Shown in pieces: positions 53,665-63,500 of a stretch of DNA of 64,000 nucleotides; position 1 is the first letter of the stretch; each line of letters starts with the position of its first letter. The stretch covers positions 1,930,667 to 1,994,666 of the forward strand of contig NC_080543.1 of NCBI RefSeq assembly GCF_028640845.1, given 5' to 3'. The notes beneath the pieces were generated by a model. It saw only the letters and a program-made list of their open reading frames with translations, was not told where the DNA came from and made no database searches. The position numbers and the translations under genes were made by a program. This stretch comes from Ahaetulla prasina (Eukaryota > Chordata > Lepidosauria > Squamata > Colubridae).

Positions 53665-56600
53665 CTGTAAGAGAAGACATTTTAGTCAGGGGTGGCGCCA
53701 CAAAATGGAAGTCACCGAAGACTCTCCGTCATCCGGGTCACGGCTGTCCCAAAGGGGCTTTTTTTCAAGTGGCAACTGGACTTTCTGGATATTTTTTGAA
53801 GACGTTTTGCTTCTCCTCCAAGAAGCTTCTTCAACTCTGCCTGGATGGTGGGAATGGAAGGACTGATACTCCTTGAAGACAGCTGGACATCTCAATCCTT
53901 TTAGGAGGTCATTGAGGCCACTTGGACGTTTGTCTGAGTCCTCAAGTGCAAATGGGTGTGGAGCCTTCTTGGCTGCAGGATATTTTCTGGCCTGTCCCCC
54001 TTCACCACACCCATTTGCACCACTCAGGTGAGACCCTGAGGACACAGGTAAACCTCCAAGTGGCCTCAAGGCCCCTCTAAAAGGATGCAAATGTCCAGCT
54101 GTCTGCAAGGAGTATCAATCCTTCCCTTCCCCACCATCCAGCCAGAGCTGAAGAAGCTCCTTGGAGGAGAAGTGAAATGTCTTCAAAAAAAAAAAGTTCA
54201 GTTGCCTCTTGAAAAAAAACCCTTTGGACAACCATGACCTGGATGACTGACAATCTCCGGAGACTTTTGTCCAGGTGCCTCTTGAAAAGGCACCTTTGGG
54301 AGGCAAAATGGAAAATAAATTCAGAACAATGGAGGAGGGCGGGGGGGGAACCACAGTGTTGATTCATATCACCTTTCCCACAAAATTAAATATTAAATTA
54401 TTAAAGACAGGTATTCGTTGATTAATAGTATCCTGCTCTCATGTAACTACATTATACAGTAGTGGCTAAAATTGTGGAAACCTTTTGGGAAAAATGTCTT
54501 TTTGAGGTTTGTTGGCTAATAACACTACTTTTTTTGGAGTTTCAAGATAATCCTATTCTCCTGCTGGAATGGCCTGGGAATAGCCCAGACCTTCTCCCAA
54601 TGGAAAATTGAAAATCTATGGAGCCGATTAGTCAGATTAGAACAGCTGCAGAACTCAAAGACTTGGTTCACTCCATGGGAAGACACTGTAAGGCCGTAAT
54701 TCATGCTAAAGGTTACCCAACTAAGGATTAACTGACATTGGGGATAATTTTTGTATATCTCATTTTTTTCTATGGTGATTAATTTTTGTGTATCTCGTTT
54801 TTTCTATGTGTTTCACTTATTTTCTTCTTCTTTGTACTGTAACCGCTATTCTAATAGCAAATCCTTCATAAAAGTTATTGCATTACATTCCGGATTAAAT
54901 TATCTTTCCATTGATATATAATTTTATGGTACTACTCCAAAAAAAAGTGGTGTTATTAGCTAGTTTTAGAAAATACACTTTTCCCAAAAGGTTTCCACAG
55001 TTTTTGCCACTCCTATATATAGTTCCAGTTTTTGGCAAAAATTTACACCCAGTTTTCAGTAAAATCCAACCTTATAGTGAATGGTTGGTTCACTTAATGA
55101 CTTCGCAACCGTTGTAAAAAAGGTCCTAAAATCAGATCAGTTGCACGATGGATTGTTTTTACAACCATTATAACAGGCAACAGTAGCGGAGGGGCTCCAT
55201 CACGGTCGTATGTCGAGGGCTTAATATCCTCTTCAGAATCTCTTTTTCTAGAGGAAAATTCGAGACTTTTTTTATAGACGGCCATGATTCTTCCCTGGCG
55301 TCACAAAGATCCGGTACCTTTGTTCGAACAGGAGCCGATCTCTGCCTGCTCTTTGATCGATTTCCCAGAGTATCGTTGCAACTTTGACTCCTTTCCACTT
55401 GGGAGCTGAAATTTCTACAGAGATTTTTTTGGGGGGGAAAAATAAGAGTGAAAAAATAACGTTAGCCATTTTTTTCCCCGAAGGCCATCACTCTGCTAAA
55501 CAAATAATTCCCTCAACACTGTCAAACTATTTACTGAATCTGCAGTATTAATCTTCTAATCGTTCCCATCACCAATCTCTTTCCTCTTATGACTGTATGA
55601 CTGTGACCTTGTTGCTGGTATCCTTACGATTGATATTGATATTGTCTCCTGATAGTTTATTTGTACCCGATGACTATCATTAAGTGTTGTACCTTAGATT
55701 CTTGACGAATGCATCTTTTCTTTTATGTACACCGAGAGCGTATGCACTAAGACAAATTCCTTGTGTGTCCAATAAACAAATTATTGGCCAATAAAAAAAA
55801 TTCTATTCCATTCCATTCAAGCCATGGCAAAAATAATTCCTTATCACTATTATTAAAACGCCAGCCTGTCCCTTGAGACGCAGGTAGTCCTCGACTTTAA
55901 AACAATTCATTTAGTGACCGCTCAGTTAGAATGGCACTGTTCTGACCTAGGCTGCCTTAGAAAGCATGAAGCGAAGTCTCTTTTATTTAAATGACTGTGA
56001 ATTTATTTCATTCACAGTCAACGAGGTTTTGGCAAATAGTCTTTCAGAGGAATGTTTATCAACACCCACCCGTATCTCACCTGGAACGCTGCCAGAGAAC
56101 TAATTTCCAAAGGCAGGGCAAGGCCAAACTTGGCACGAACACAACTTTCCAATCTTGAATCGACTAAATGAACTAATTACTTCCCCAAAAGTCCATGTCC
56201 CCCCGTTCGCTCCTCTTTTGTTTCCTGTGGGAGGGGCCAAACACCTCCAAGGTGTGGCTGTACTCCTGAGTTGACCCTGCTTTCTTGTTTTTGTTTTTTG
56301 GCAGCTCTGCGCGTGCGCACACTGGGAACGGGCTCCAGCCGTTCCTCTGCCTCGCTGCTATCTCCCTCTCTGCCTGCGACGCAGATGTCGTGTCCCACTC
56401 CTCCGCTGACGGCCGGGTCAGGGAAATCCGAATCAGGTGTGCCTCTGCAGCTCTGCCAAAGTCCTAGCAAAGTTGTTGTGTCTTGTCCGCTCTCACCGCA
56501 GCCGGGGTCTGCTTATCTGCTCCCGAACACGGAGGAATGTATGCCTCCCGGCCCCAGTTCTGGCTCCATGCCCAGACAAGCTGCAGAGGAGGGGGCACCT

Positions 56601-59600
56601 CCCGGTCCCAGCCCTGGCTCCATGCCCAAGCAGGCTGCAGAGGAGGAGCATCCCGGCCCCAGCCCTGGCTCCATGCCCAGGCAAGCAGCACCTAGACCCC
56701 TCCCCACCTCCACAGCATGTGAGCCTGAGGAAAGTTTACTTCCAACAACAGCTGATTGGAGTGACCCTCGCATCAGAAGACTGGATAGGCGGAGGCAACA
56801 GAAGGAAGGGAGGGGCAGGCCTTAATGAGTGCTGAGTCATGGAGCCACACCCCATGGCCTATATAAAGGATCTGCTTTCTGGCAGTCTCTGAGTCAGGCA
56901 AAGTCGAACTTATCTTGCTGAAGTCACTTACTGGTCTCCTGCCTGCTCTGAGGACTTTGCTAGGACTTTGGGCAGAGCTGCAGAGGCAAGCCTGATTCGG
57001 ATTTCCCTGACCCGGCCGTCAGCGGAGGAGTGGGACACGACAAAAGTCCTCAGGGCAGGAGACCAGAAAGTGACTTCAGCAAGATATGTTTAGACTTTGC
57101 CTGACTCAGAGACTGCCAGAAAGCAGATCCTTTATATAGGCCATGGGGTGTGGCTCCATGACTCAGCACTTATCCAGGCCTGCCCCTCCCTTCCTTCTGT
57201 CGCCTCCGTCTATCAAGTCTTCTGATGCGAAGGTCACTCCAGTCTGCAGCTGTTGGTAATTGACCTCCCTCAGGCTCACATGCTGTGGAGGAGGGGGAGG
57301 GGTCTAGTTGCTCCGTTTGCCTGGGCATGGAGCCAGAGCTGGGGGCTGGAGATACTTCCTCCTCTTCAGCCTGTCTGGGCATGGAGCCAGGGCTGGGGCC
57401 GGGAGGCATACTAGGACATTCCTCAGTGTTCAGAAGCAGATAAGAAGACCCTGGCTGTGGTGAGATCGGACGAGACACAACAGCAGAGCCCACATCCAAC
57501 CGTTCCTCCACCCCACAGGATTGACCCAAGTTCCTCCCCAACCTCCTTACTGTCCGACTGCTCTGCTGGCCGCCGGCAGGCCACAACAGGCACTGAAAAA
57601 AGGGACTTGTGACCGTTTTACGCACTTATGACTGTTGCAGCATCCCCATGATCATGTGATCAAAATTCGGACGCTTGGCAATCGACTCGTATTTATGACG
57701 GTCGCAGTGTCCTGGGGGAGTGTCGTGTGATGCCCTTCTGACAAGCAAAGTCCACGGGGAAGCCGGATTCACTTAAAAACCGTGTGACTCACTTAATGGC
57801 AGTGATTCACTTAACAATGGTGGCAAAAAAGGTCACAAACAGAGCAAGGCTGACTTAACAAATGTCTTGCTTAGCAACGGAAATTTGGGGCTCGCTTGCG
57901 GTTGTAAATCAAGGACTGCCTGCCGTTTAGTCGGTCATTCTGCTGAAAACCAACCTCCTTTTAAAAACTTTCATTTCTTCATTCATTTAATTTATAAGCC
58001 ACCCTCCTTACTGTCGAAGCGAGTTTTTCGATGATCCGCTATTGCTAAACCGGAACTGCCGGAGAAACTCACCCAGCCAGCAAGGCGACGGAATAGGCGC
58101 TGCCCTTGGAGACGAAAGCCGACCGATAGACGGGCCGGCACTGGAAGGGTTCCTCGTTTTCGGAATCCGACAGGCACTCGGGAAACTGGCGGTAAGCGAA
58201 GAAAAAAAAACAGGATGTAAGCACGGCAAGCACGGCACCCCACAGAGCGCTGTGGGAAGCCCCTCCCCTCCCAGAAGAATGAAATATTTTAGGAAATATT
58301 AAAAAGGCAGGATAAAACATTTCCCCTAAAAGATAAATAAAAATCTTAAAAGGAACCAGAAACCCAGCTCCCTGCTCCCAGCAGATATTTTGGTGCCCCT
58401 TAAGAAAGACTGAGCCAGCCTATCTACAAGACAAAAGACCTCCAGCTCCAGGGTGATGGGATTAAGACATGACCACTCAGGACATAATAGGATTAACCCA
58501 TCTAGCAGCAGAGTTCACCACATGGCACAATCTCTGGCGACACTGCATCACCCAGCAAACTTCAACCAAACTAGCTCAGACAAACATGACCCTATACATG
58601 GCCCCATGGGAGTCTGATAACAGCCAATAGAATATGTGTTCTTGCACAGGAACAGGAAGTTCAAGTGCAAAGCTCAAGAGAAGGTATACAATCCACCCAC
58701 TCTCAACTCCATGTGGTCAGCTGCCCCAGAATCACCCATGTGCTTCAACTTCACCATTAAACCCTCTTCCCAATCAGCCTCCAGCCTTTCTCAGGCTAAC
58801 AAGTCCATCCGTCCATCCGGAAGACGAATAGATGTCTGCCACACCTATTCATCTCTGCCCCCTGCCTTTCATCCCCAGAGCTAGGGTGGGGTATTTCGCT
58901 AGGTGGCTCTTCCATCACAAGGACCGGCCCATAGATTTCCACTGCTCTCCTCTCCTCTGTCTTCTGCTTATCCCTGTGTCAGGCACTGGACCCAGCTGTT
59001 CCTCCTCTTCCTCATCAGCCACCTCCAGACCTGGGGGCTGTTGACTCTCCATCTGAGGGCTGATGGACGGCCCAGGCTCTGCCTCTGTCTCTCTGCCAGC
59101 TCCATTCCCTCTTCCCCTTTGGAGCTCTCAGGTTGCCTTGACGCCTCCTCCTCCTCCTCTGATTCAACTGCTGGAGGGGCTGGCGGCCAACAGGCCACGA
59201 CACTTACACGTTCATGGCTCACTCTGGCCATAAGGGATTCCTCTTTCTTCTGGTCATCCGTCCTCCTTCTGTCCACTTCAGCTTCGTCCGCCATCAGCTT
59301 GTGCATCAAATCCTCCGGGTTTTTCTCTTCTTGCCATTTTTCATGTCTCAGCTAGGAAGCAAGGTTGATTTTGTGAAAAAAGGAACGGCGGCAGCAACTT
59401 CCTTCGGATGAGAATTTGTGTCAATTGTGTAAACGGGGAATCACCTTTCAATGTCTCGATCTTATACTCCCCACCTGTTCTTTCCGATGCTTTTAATCGA
59501 AACTTAATTAATTTTATCAGGAGTTGGTTGCCAAAACTGCCCGTCCATGGAGCAAGGAATGGATTTAACTTGCTCCCCTTATGGAGGCAAAGTTTTAGGA

Positions 59601-60059
59601 ATTTCCTCACAACCGACAACTGGACTCTCTTGCTAAGTTGTTAAGTGAGTTTTGCCCCATTCTTCCCACATTAAGTGAATCGCTGCCATTGTTAAGTGAG
59701 TCACACGGTTGTTAAGTGAATTTGGTTTTTTCCTTCGACTTTGCTCGTCAGAGAGTTGCCAAAGGGGATCGCGAGATCCCTCGGGATGCTGCGACTCTCA
59801 TAAATATGAGTCAGTTCTGATCACGTGACCCTGGGGAGGCTGCAGCGGTCGTAACTGTGAAAAACGGTCCCAAGATATTTCAGGGAAACTGTAACTTTGA
59901 GCAGTCACTAAGCGAACAATTGTAAGTCGAGGATTACCGGTACAATATATTGATTAAATAAAATGTGCCCTGCCCAACTTACCTTTCGCAAGTGGCTTTT
60001 ATGTTCCTCGTGAACTTCTCCATGTTTGGCCAAAGTGATGGGCGTTCTGAAGATAAAAT
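52495..60059 (-). CDS. RNF169: RNF169 (RING finger protein 169), exons 2-6, partial
   Basis: Five minus-strand exons: 59983-60059, 59208-59351, 58073-58185, 55318-55405, 52495-53664. All have GT-AG introns and matching phases, giving about 530 residues of the C-terminal part. The order is FIFRTPITLAKHGEVHEEHK, LRHEKWQEEKNPEDLMHKLM (MIU1 position), FPECLSDSENEEP, ERSQSCNDTLGNRSKSRQRS and the large exon with MIU2 and LRM2. The RING exon must lie to the right of 64000. The gene converges with XRRA1, with about 6.6 kb between the two predicted poly(A) signals. The frames are intact despite heavy repeat load in the introns. Confidence 0.92.
53740..54330 (-). repeat. Penelope-like 3' sequences (second type)
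   Basis: GAAGACGTTTTGCTTCTCCT and AAGAAGCTTCTTCAACTCTG, repeated in inverted form near 54130-54200 (GAAGAAGCTCCTTGG, GAAGTGAAATGTCTTC). This GAAGACGTTT-CTT--AGAAGCTTCTT motif is typical of Penelope-like termini in amniotes as I recall. Confidence 0.5.
54457..55015 (+). mobile_element. Tc1/mariner deletion derivative
   Basis: Inverted ends CAGTAGTGGCTAAAATTGTG and CAGTTTTTGCCACTCC, with GAAACCTTTTGGGAAAAATG facing CTTTTCCCAAAAGGTTTCC. TA precedes the left end (54455-54456). The interior keeps the Tc1 transposase remnant LEWPGNSPDL, the block that carries the second catalytic Asp, in a broken frame. Confidence 0.85.
55025..55215. mobile_element. Tigger-like MITE remnant
   Basis: Contains GGTTCACTTAATGACTTCG and ends GGTCGTATGTCGAGGGCTTA. 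Confidence 0.45.
55318..55405 (-). CDS. RNF169: RNF169 coding exon 5
   Basis: 88 nt between AAATTTCAG and GTACCG (minus strand). Completes a Gly codon from the previous exon and encodes SQVERSQSCNDTLGNRSKSR and QRSAPVRTK; ends in phase 0, joining ANPFTG. Confidence 0.85.
55465..55815 (+). mobile_element. Snake1-like LINE 3' fragment
   Basis: Sense copy: GGCCATCACTCTGCTAAACA, TATGACTGTATGACTGTGAC, AAATTCCTTGTGTGTCCAAT, ending TTCTATTCCATTCCATTC. The 3' pentamers (TTCTA, TTCCA) are fewer and less regular than at 27975. Confidence 0.7.
56386..57482 (-). mobile_element. Solo LTR (family B), third level
   Basis: Begins TGTCGTGTCCCACTCC and ends CGAGACACAACA. Target duplication GCAGA at 56381-56385 and 57483-57487. 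Interrupted after TCCTAGCAAAGT by another copy of the same family. Confidence 0.92.
56474..57042 (+). mobile_element. Solo LTR (family B), innermost level, opposite orientation
   Basis: 569 bp from TGTTGTGTCTTGTCC to GGGACACGACA. Target duplication AAAGT at 56469-56473 and 57043-57047. Being the same family in reverse, it makes a large imperfect palindrome with its host. It has a TATATAAAGGA box near 56860 and GGCCTATATAAAGG promoter context. Confidence 0.92.
58073..58185 (-). CDS. RNF169: RNF169 coding exon 4
   Basis: 113 nt between CTTACCGCCAG and GTGAGT (minus strand). Encodes FPECLSDSENEEPFQCRPVY and RSAFVSKGSAYSVALLA, phase 0 in, phase 2 out. The acidic SDSENEEP stretch is RNF169-like. 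Confidence 0.87.
58380..59202 (-). mobile_element. LTR (family D) abutting the RNF169 exon 3 donor
   Basis: Right terminus ...CAACAGGCCACGACA ends at 59202; on the minus strand the LTR begins TGTCGTGGCC. It matches 27150-27611 over its 3' half (plus-strand right). CTTAC follows at 59203-59207, which on the minus strand is GTAAG, the splice donor of exon 3. The left end and matching target duplication were not found with certainty. Confidence 0.75.
59208..59351 (-). CDS. RNF169: RNF169 coding exon 3
   Basis: 144 nt between GCTTCCTAG and GTAAGT (minus strand), phase 0 at both ends. Encodes LRHEKWQEEKNPEDLMHKLM, ADEAEVDRRRTDDQKKEESL and MARVSHER. The DLMHKLMADEAE helix occupies the place of MIU1. 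The sixth donor base is contributed by a LTR (see 58380-59202). Confidence 0.9.
59630..59943. mobile_element. Tigger-like MITE
   Basis: Left end truncated; interior TTAAGTGAGTTTTGCCCC to TAAGTCGAGGATTACCGGTA. Confidence 0.6.
59983..60059 (-). CDS. RNF169: RNF169 coding exon 2
   Basis: 77 nt between TTTTTGGGTAG and GTAAGT (minus strand). Two bases complete the codon started in exon 1; then FIFRTPITLAKHGEVHEEHK SHLRK. The PI-L-K-GE----E pattern after the RING domain is shared by RNF168 and RNF169. Ends in phase 0. Confidence 0.88.
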
Positions 60060-60154
60060 CTACCCAAAAACAAAAAAAAAAGGAAAAAAGGAAAAAAAGA
60101 AGACAAACATTGAGCATTTCCATTCACACCTGCTGCCAAAAGACAAGCCCCTAC

Positions 60155-60495
60155 AACGAGACAGTCCTCAATTTATGACCACAGTAGAGTGTGGAAACAT
60201 GCATTTCTAAGCAATGCGGTCACTTGGTGAGCCGTGAACATGACCTGCATCCCCAGATTTTACAACTTTTTTTTGCTCCGGTTGTTAAGCGAATCACCCA
60301 CTGATTTTGCCTGGCCGGAAATAACTTGGGAAGGGCACCAATGGCGATCGTGTGACCCCGGGGATACGGCAGGCATCGTAAAAGCGAGCCGGCGGCCACC
60401 GGGACGTTGTGATTGTCGTAAGCCGCTTATTTTAGTGCTGTCATTTGGAATGGACACTAATTAACTGAACGGTCATAAGTTGAGGACTACCTGGG
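60155..60495. mobile_element. Tigger-like MITE
   Basis: From AGACAGTCCTCAATTTATGA to CATAAGTTGAGGACTACCTG, in RNF169 intron 1. Confidence 0.65.
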
Positions 60496-60507
60496 TCCTT
60501 TGAACCA

Positions 60508-61048
60508 AGTCTTAAAGGGACCAAGGTTGGAGACCCCTGCCCTAGAGCAAAGCTGGCTGAGGAACTCTGGGAGTTGAAGTCCACAAGTCTTAAAGGGACC
60601 AAGGTTGGAGACCCCTGCCCTAGAGCAAAGCTGGCAGAGGAACTCTGGGAGTTGAAGTCCACAAGTCTTAAAGGGACCAAGGTTGGAGACCCCTGCCCTA
60701 GAGCAAAGCTGGCTGAGGAACTCTGGGAGTTGAAGTCCACAAGTCTTAAAGGGACCAAGGTTGGAGACCCCTGCCCTAGAGCAAAGCTGGCAGAGGAACT
60801 CTGGGAGTTGAAGTCCACAAGTCTTAAAGGGACCAAGGTTGGAGACCCCTGCCCTAGAGCAAAGCTGGCAGAGGAACTCTGGGAGTTGAAGTCCACAAGT
60901 CTTAAAGGGACCAAGGTTGGAGACCCCTGCCCTAGAGCAAAGCTGGCAGAGGAACTCTGGGAGTTGAAGTCCACAAGTCTTAAAGGGACGAAGGTTGGAG
61001 ACCCCTGCCCTAGAGCAAAGCTGGCTGAGGAACTCTGGGAGTTGAAAC
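60508..61048 (+). repeat. 78-bp satellite array, second locus (about 7 units)
   Basis: Same unit, same length (78 bp) and same plus-strand orientation as the array at 28608-29812. Local variants (GGCAGAGGAAC versus GGCTGAGGAAC) alternate. It lies directly at the end of a Tigger-like MITE, in intron 1 of RNF169. Both strands are open over the array (false frames of about 200 codons). Confidence 0.95.
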
Positions 61049-61174
61049 TTCAATGTTGGAATGAAGGTCTTTCTCCAGACCAACCCCCCCCCCAAATTCC
61101 TCAAGGTCCCCCCATCATGGAAACACCCCGTTTGGTACCTCCTGTGCCTTCAAGGGCTTCAGAATTGAACAGGA

Positions 61175-61495
61175 TATAGAATAACAGAGTTGGGAGGGAC
61201 CTCGGAGGCCTTCTAGTCTAACCCCCTGCTCAGGCAGGAAACCTCTACAAGCACCATTTCAGACAAACAGCCACCCAGTCTTTTCTTAAAAACTTCCAGT
61301 CTTGGAGCAACCACAACTTCTGGTGGCAAGCTGTTCCACTGGTTAACTGTCCTCACTGTCAGAAAATTTCTTCTTGGTTCCAGGTTGCTTGTCTCCTTGA
61401 TTAAAAGTTTCCATCCGTTGCTTCTTGTCCTGGTACTTTGGAGAAGAGCTTGACTCCCTCTTCTTTGTAGCAACCCCTGAGATATTGGAATACTG
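61175..61495 (-). mobile_element. CR1 LINE 3' end
   Basis: Antisense tail AACAGAGTTGGGAGGGACCT and RT C-terminal remnant TSNLEPRRNFLTVRTVNQWN. Confidence 0.82.
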
Positions 61496-61794
61496 AGAGA
61501 TTGGAATTCGCACTCGCTCCCGTGGACCCAGGCCAGCTCAAATTGGGGGGGCTGGGCGGACAGATTCTTGCAAAGAGACAAAGTCACCCCCCACAAAAGA
61601 TTTCTGAGTGTCTCTTTGCTCATGCAGAAGGCGGCTGTGGACTTATAAGAAAAGCCAGCAGGAAAGAGAAATATTCCATGCGCAGATTTCGTTACGAAAC
61701 GGGTGTGTTTCAAATGAGGACATGGGTGTGTTTATTTTCAAAGAGAAGCACATGGCCCTGACACACGGGAGGAAAAATAAATCCAGGCAGCCGT
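61496..61794. other. Unassigned intronic sequence
   Basis: No feature recognised. Confidence 0.35.
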
Positions 61795-62070
61795 TATGTC
61801 GCCGCGAACTTAAAACTTATTTATTTCGTATGGCTGGACTAGCTTGATTTTTACCTTTAAATTTTAATTGAATTTGATGGGTTTTTAAAGTTTTGTAATT
61901 TTATGGGGGTGTATGTTATTTTAATATTTGGGCAAATTTAAATCAGTTTTTTAAGGGATTTTTTAACTATTGTGTATATCTGTATTTTATCTGCCTGTTC
62001 ACCGCCCTGAGTCCTTCGGGAGAAGGGCGGTATACAAATTAAAATATTCATTCATTCATTCATTCATTCA
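61795..62070 (+). mobile_element. L2-like LINE 3' tail with ATTC microsatellite
   Basis: Encodes CRRELKTYLFRMAGLA and stop, then the 3' UTR with CACCGCCCTGAGTCCTTCGG and a tail that has become (ATTC)6 instead of AAT. Same family as 9674-10322. Confidence 0.82.
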
Positions 62071-62279
62071 TGTCAGCAATGTGGACCGAGATCTCGGCTG
62101 AGGAGTGGGAAGAATCCCTGGCTTGCTTTGGGGTCATCAGCATGAGCTGAAAACCAGGTTTATTGTAAACCAATGTTTATATAAAATCATGGGGGATCCA
62201 GCAGAGAAGACCTTAGCCAAAATATCTGGAAAACCATTCAATTGGCAAAGCATCACTTGAACCAGTGGGAACATAGATG

Positions 62280-62600
62280 CTGGGTAACTGATGATGTTCC
62301 CTAGTTGGGTCATGAGACGCCTGCAAGAAAACCACCCAGCTCAGAGAGCACCAAGGACCTCACAGCCTTCTTCCTCCTTCCCTTCACCCCCTCCTCCACT
62401 CCACAAACCTCACTCCCCTCCAGCCAGATGATGTTACCCAGATGGATCACGAAACGTCTGCAAGAAAACCACCCCACCATTCTCTTCCTCCTTCTCTCCA
62501 CAAACCCCGCTCCTTTCCAGCACTGATGTTGTTACGTAGTTGGGTCATGAAACGTCTGCAAGAAAACCACCAAGCTCAGAGAGCACCCAGGGCCCAGTTT
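62280..62600 (+). repeat. Three tandem Penelope-like motifs
   Basis: Copies at 62290, 62428 and 62525 (GATGATGTT(C/A)CC, CTGCAAGAAAACCACC, GCTCAGAGAGCACC), spaced by pyrimidine-rich DNA like the cluster at 33140-33470. Confidence 0.5.
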
Positions 62601-63500
62601 TCAATCCTTATCTACCCAGTCTCTTCTATTGGAACTGAGATTTATCCCTGGTTATTTCACGGGGTGAGGGGGGGGAATGCTCTCTAACTTCCCTGAGCCC
62701 CTCCCTCGTCAATTTCCAAGCCAAATTTTCTCCTCCTTTTAATGTACTGCGCTGCAGTTATAGCCCCTAAAAGTATCCCACCAGAATGTGTGGTTTTGTT
62801 GGGGTTTGTTTGTTTGTTTTGCATCTTTTAGATCTCTTAGGACGGATTGTTGAATTTGTTGTCATCTTAGTTTGGGGCGTTGTTGTGTGGTTACTTAGGG
62901 CAGGGACCACATATCTGGAAGGCTCGATTTTTTTGCTCCCGCCGTCCTGTTTCGGTTGCATAACTTGCCCAGCCAACTCTAACGCTAAGGTGACTCATGC
63001 TCAGCAGTTATTTTTAAAAAGACACACAGAGGGAGAATTTTGGCATTCCTGCATGTCCTTCCGTCGGAAATCTTTGCCCAGGGAAGAGTCAAAACGTGCC
63101 AAGAAACACACCGATGCTCTCAGTGGCACTGCCTAAGTGCCCTGCCCTCCCTCTGGTGTGTTTTTTGTTTTGTGTGTGCGGCTTTTTTCAAACCAAGATT
63201 AGACCAAAACCTCTACGCCCAATTTATTTTGCACTTTGCAAGATCTCCCCTGTGAGTCATCTTGGCTTCCCTGCTGTTTTCTGGACAGAAAGGTTTTATT
63301 ATTTAGTTCGTTACTACAGCCCGGGAGGATCCTGGGTAACACACAGCAGTAACCGAGATAAAATTCAAACCAGCTAAACCTTCAAAATTACACAAAGATC
63401 GTGAGCTTCCCGGACCAGAACAGAAGACTGGTAGAAATGGTACGGACTGGGCTTGTGAATGGAATATTCATTGTGAATATTAATAGTGAGAACTATTTTG
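62601..63500. other. Unassigned intronic sequence
   Basis: Contains G/T-rich and T-rich stretches and no exon or repeat that I can support. It should be RNF169 intron 1. Confidence 0.35.

Larger units (their letters stand above)
55938..57588 (-). mobile_element. Solo LTR (family A), second level
   Basis: Begins TGTTCTGACCTAGGCTGCC and ends CAGGCCACAACA. Target duplication GGCAC at 55933-55937 and 57589-57593. Interrupted by the family B LTR at 56386-57482. Same family and orientation as 32489-33110. Confidence 0.92.
55881..57922. mobile_element. Tigger-like MITE, outermost level of a four-level nest
   Basis: Begins CAGGTAGTCCTCGACTTT and ends AAATCAAGGACTGCCTG. The sequence is interrupted at GAATGGCAC and resumes GGCACTGAAAAAAGGGACTT, where the normal order (ATGGCACTGAAAAA) is restored by removing the LTR and one copy of GGCAC. 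Confidence 0.9.

Noticed and set aside
52597..53670. Plus-strand frames of 84-131 codons
   Set aside because: Antisense shadows of the RNF169 terminal exon.
56271..56835. Proline-rich frames of 132-184 codons with PGPSPGSMPRQAA repeats
   Set aside because: They lie inside solo LTRs (families A and B) and cross insertion boundaries; not genes.
56386..57042. Apparent DNA transposon with 90-bp terminal inverted repeats (TGTCGTGTCCCACTCC ... GGAGTGGGACACGACA)
   Set aside because: The inversion is produced by an LTR inserted in opposite orientation into a member of its own family; the 5-bp duplications AAAGT and GCAGA fit the nested-LTR explanation exactly.
57170..57625. 151-codon minus frame
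   Set aside because: LTR sequence on both sides of a nested insertion boundary.
60441..61179. Open frames of 177-205 codons on both strands
   Set aside because: Same 78-bp satellite as at 28608; not coding.
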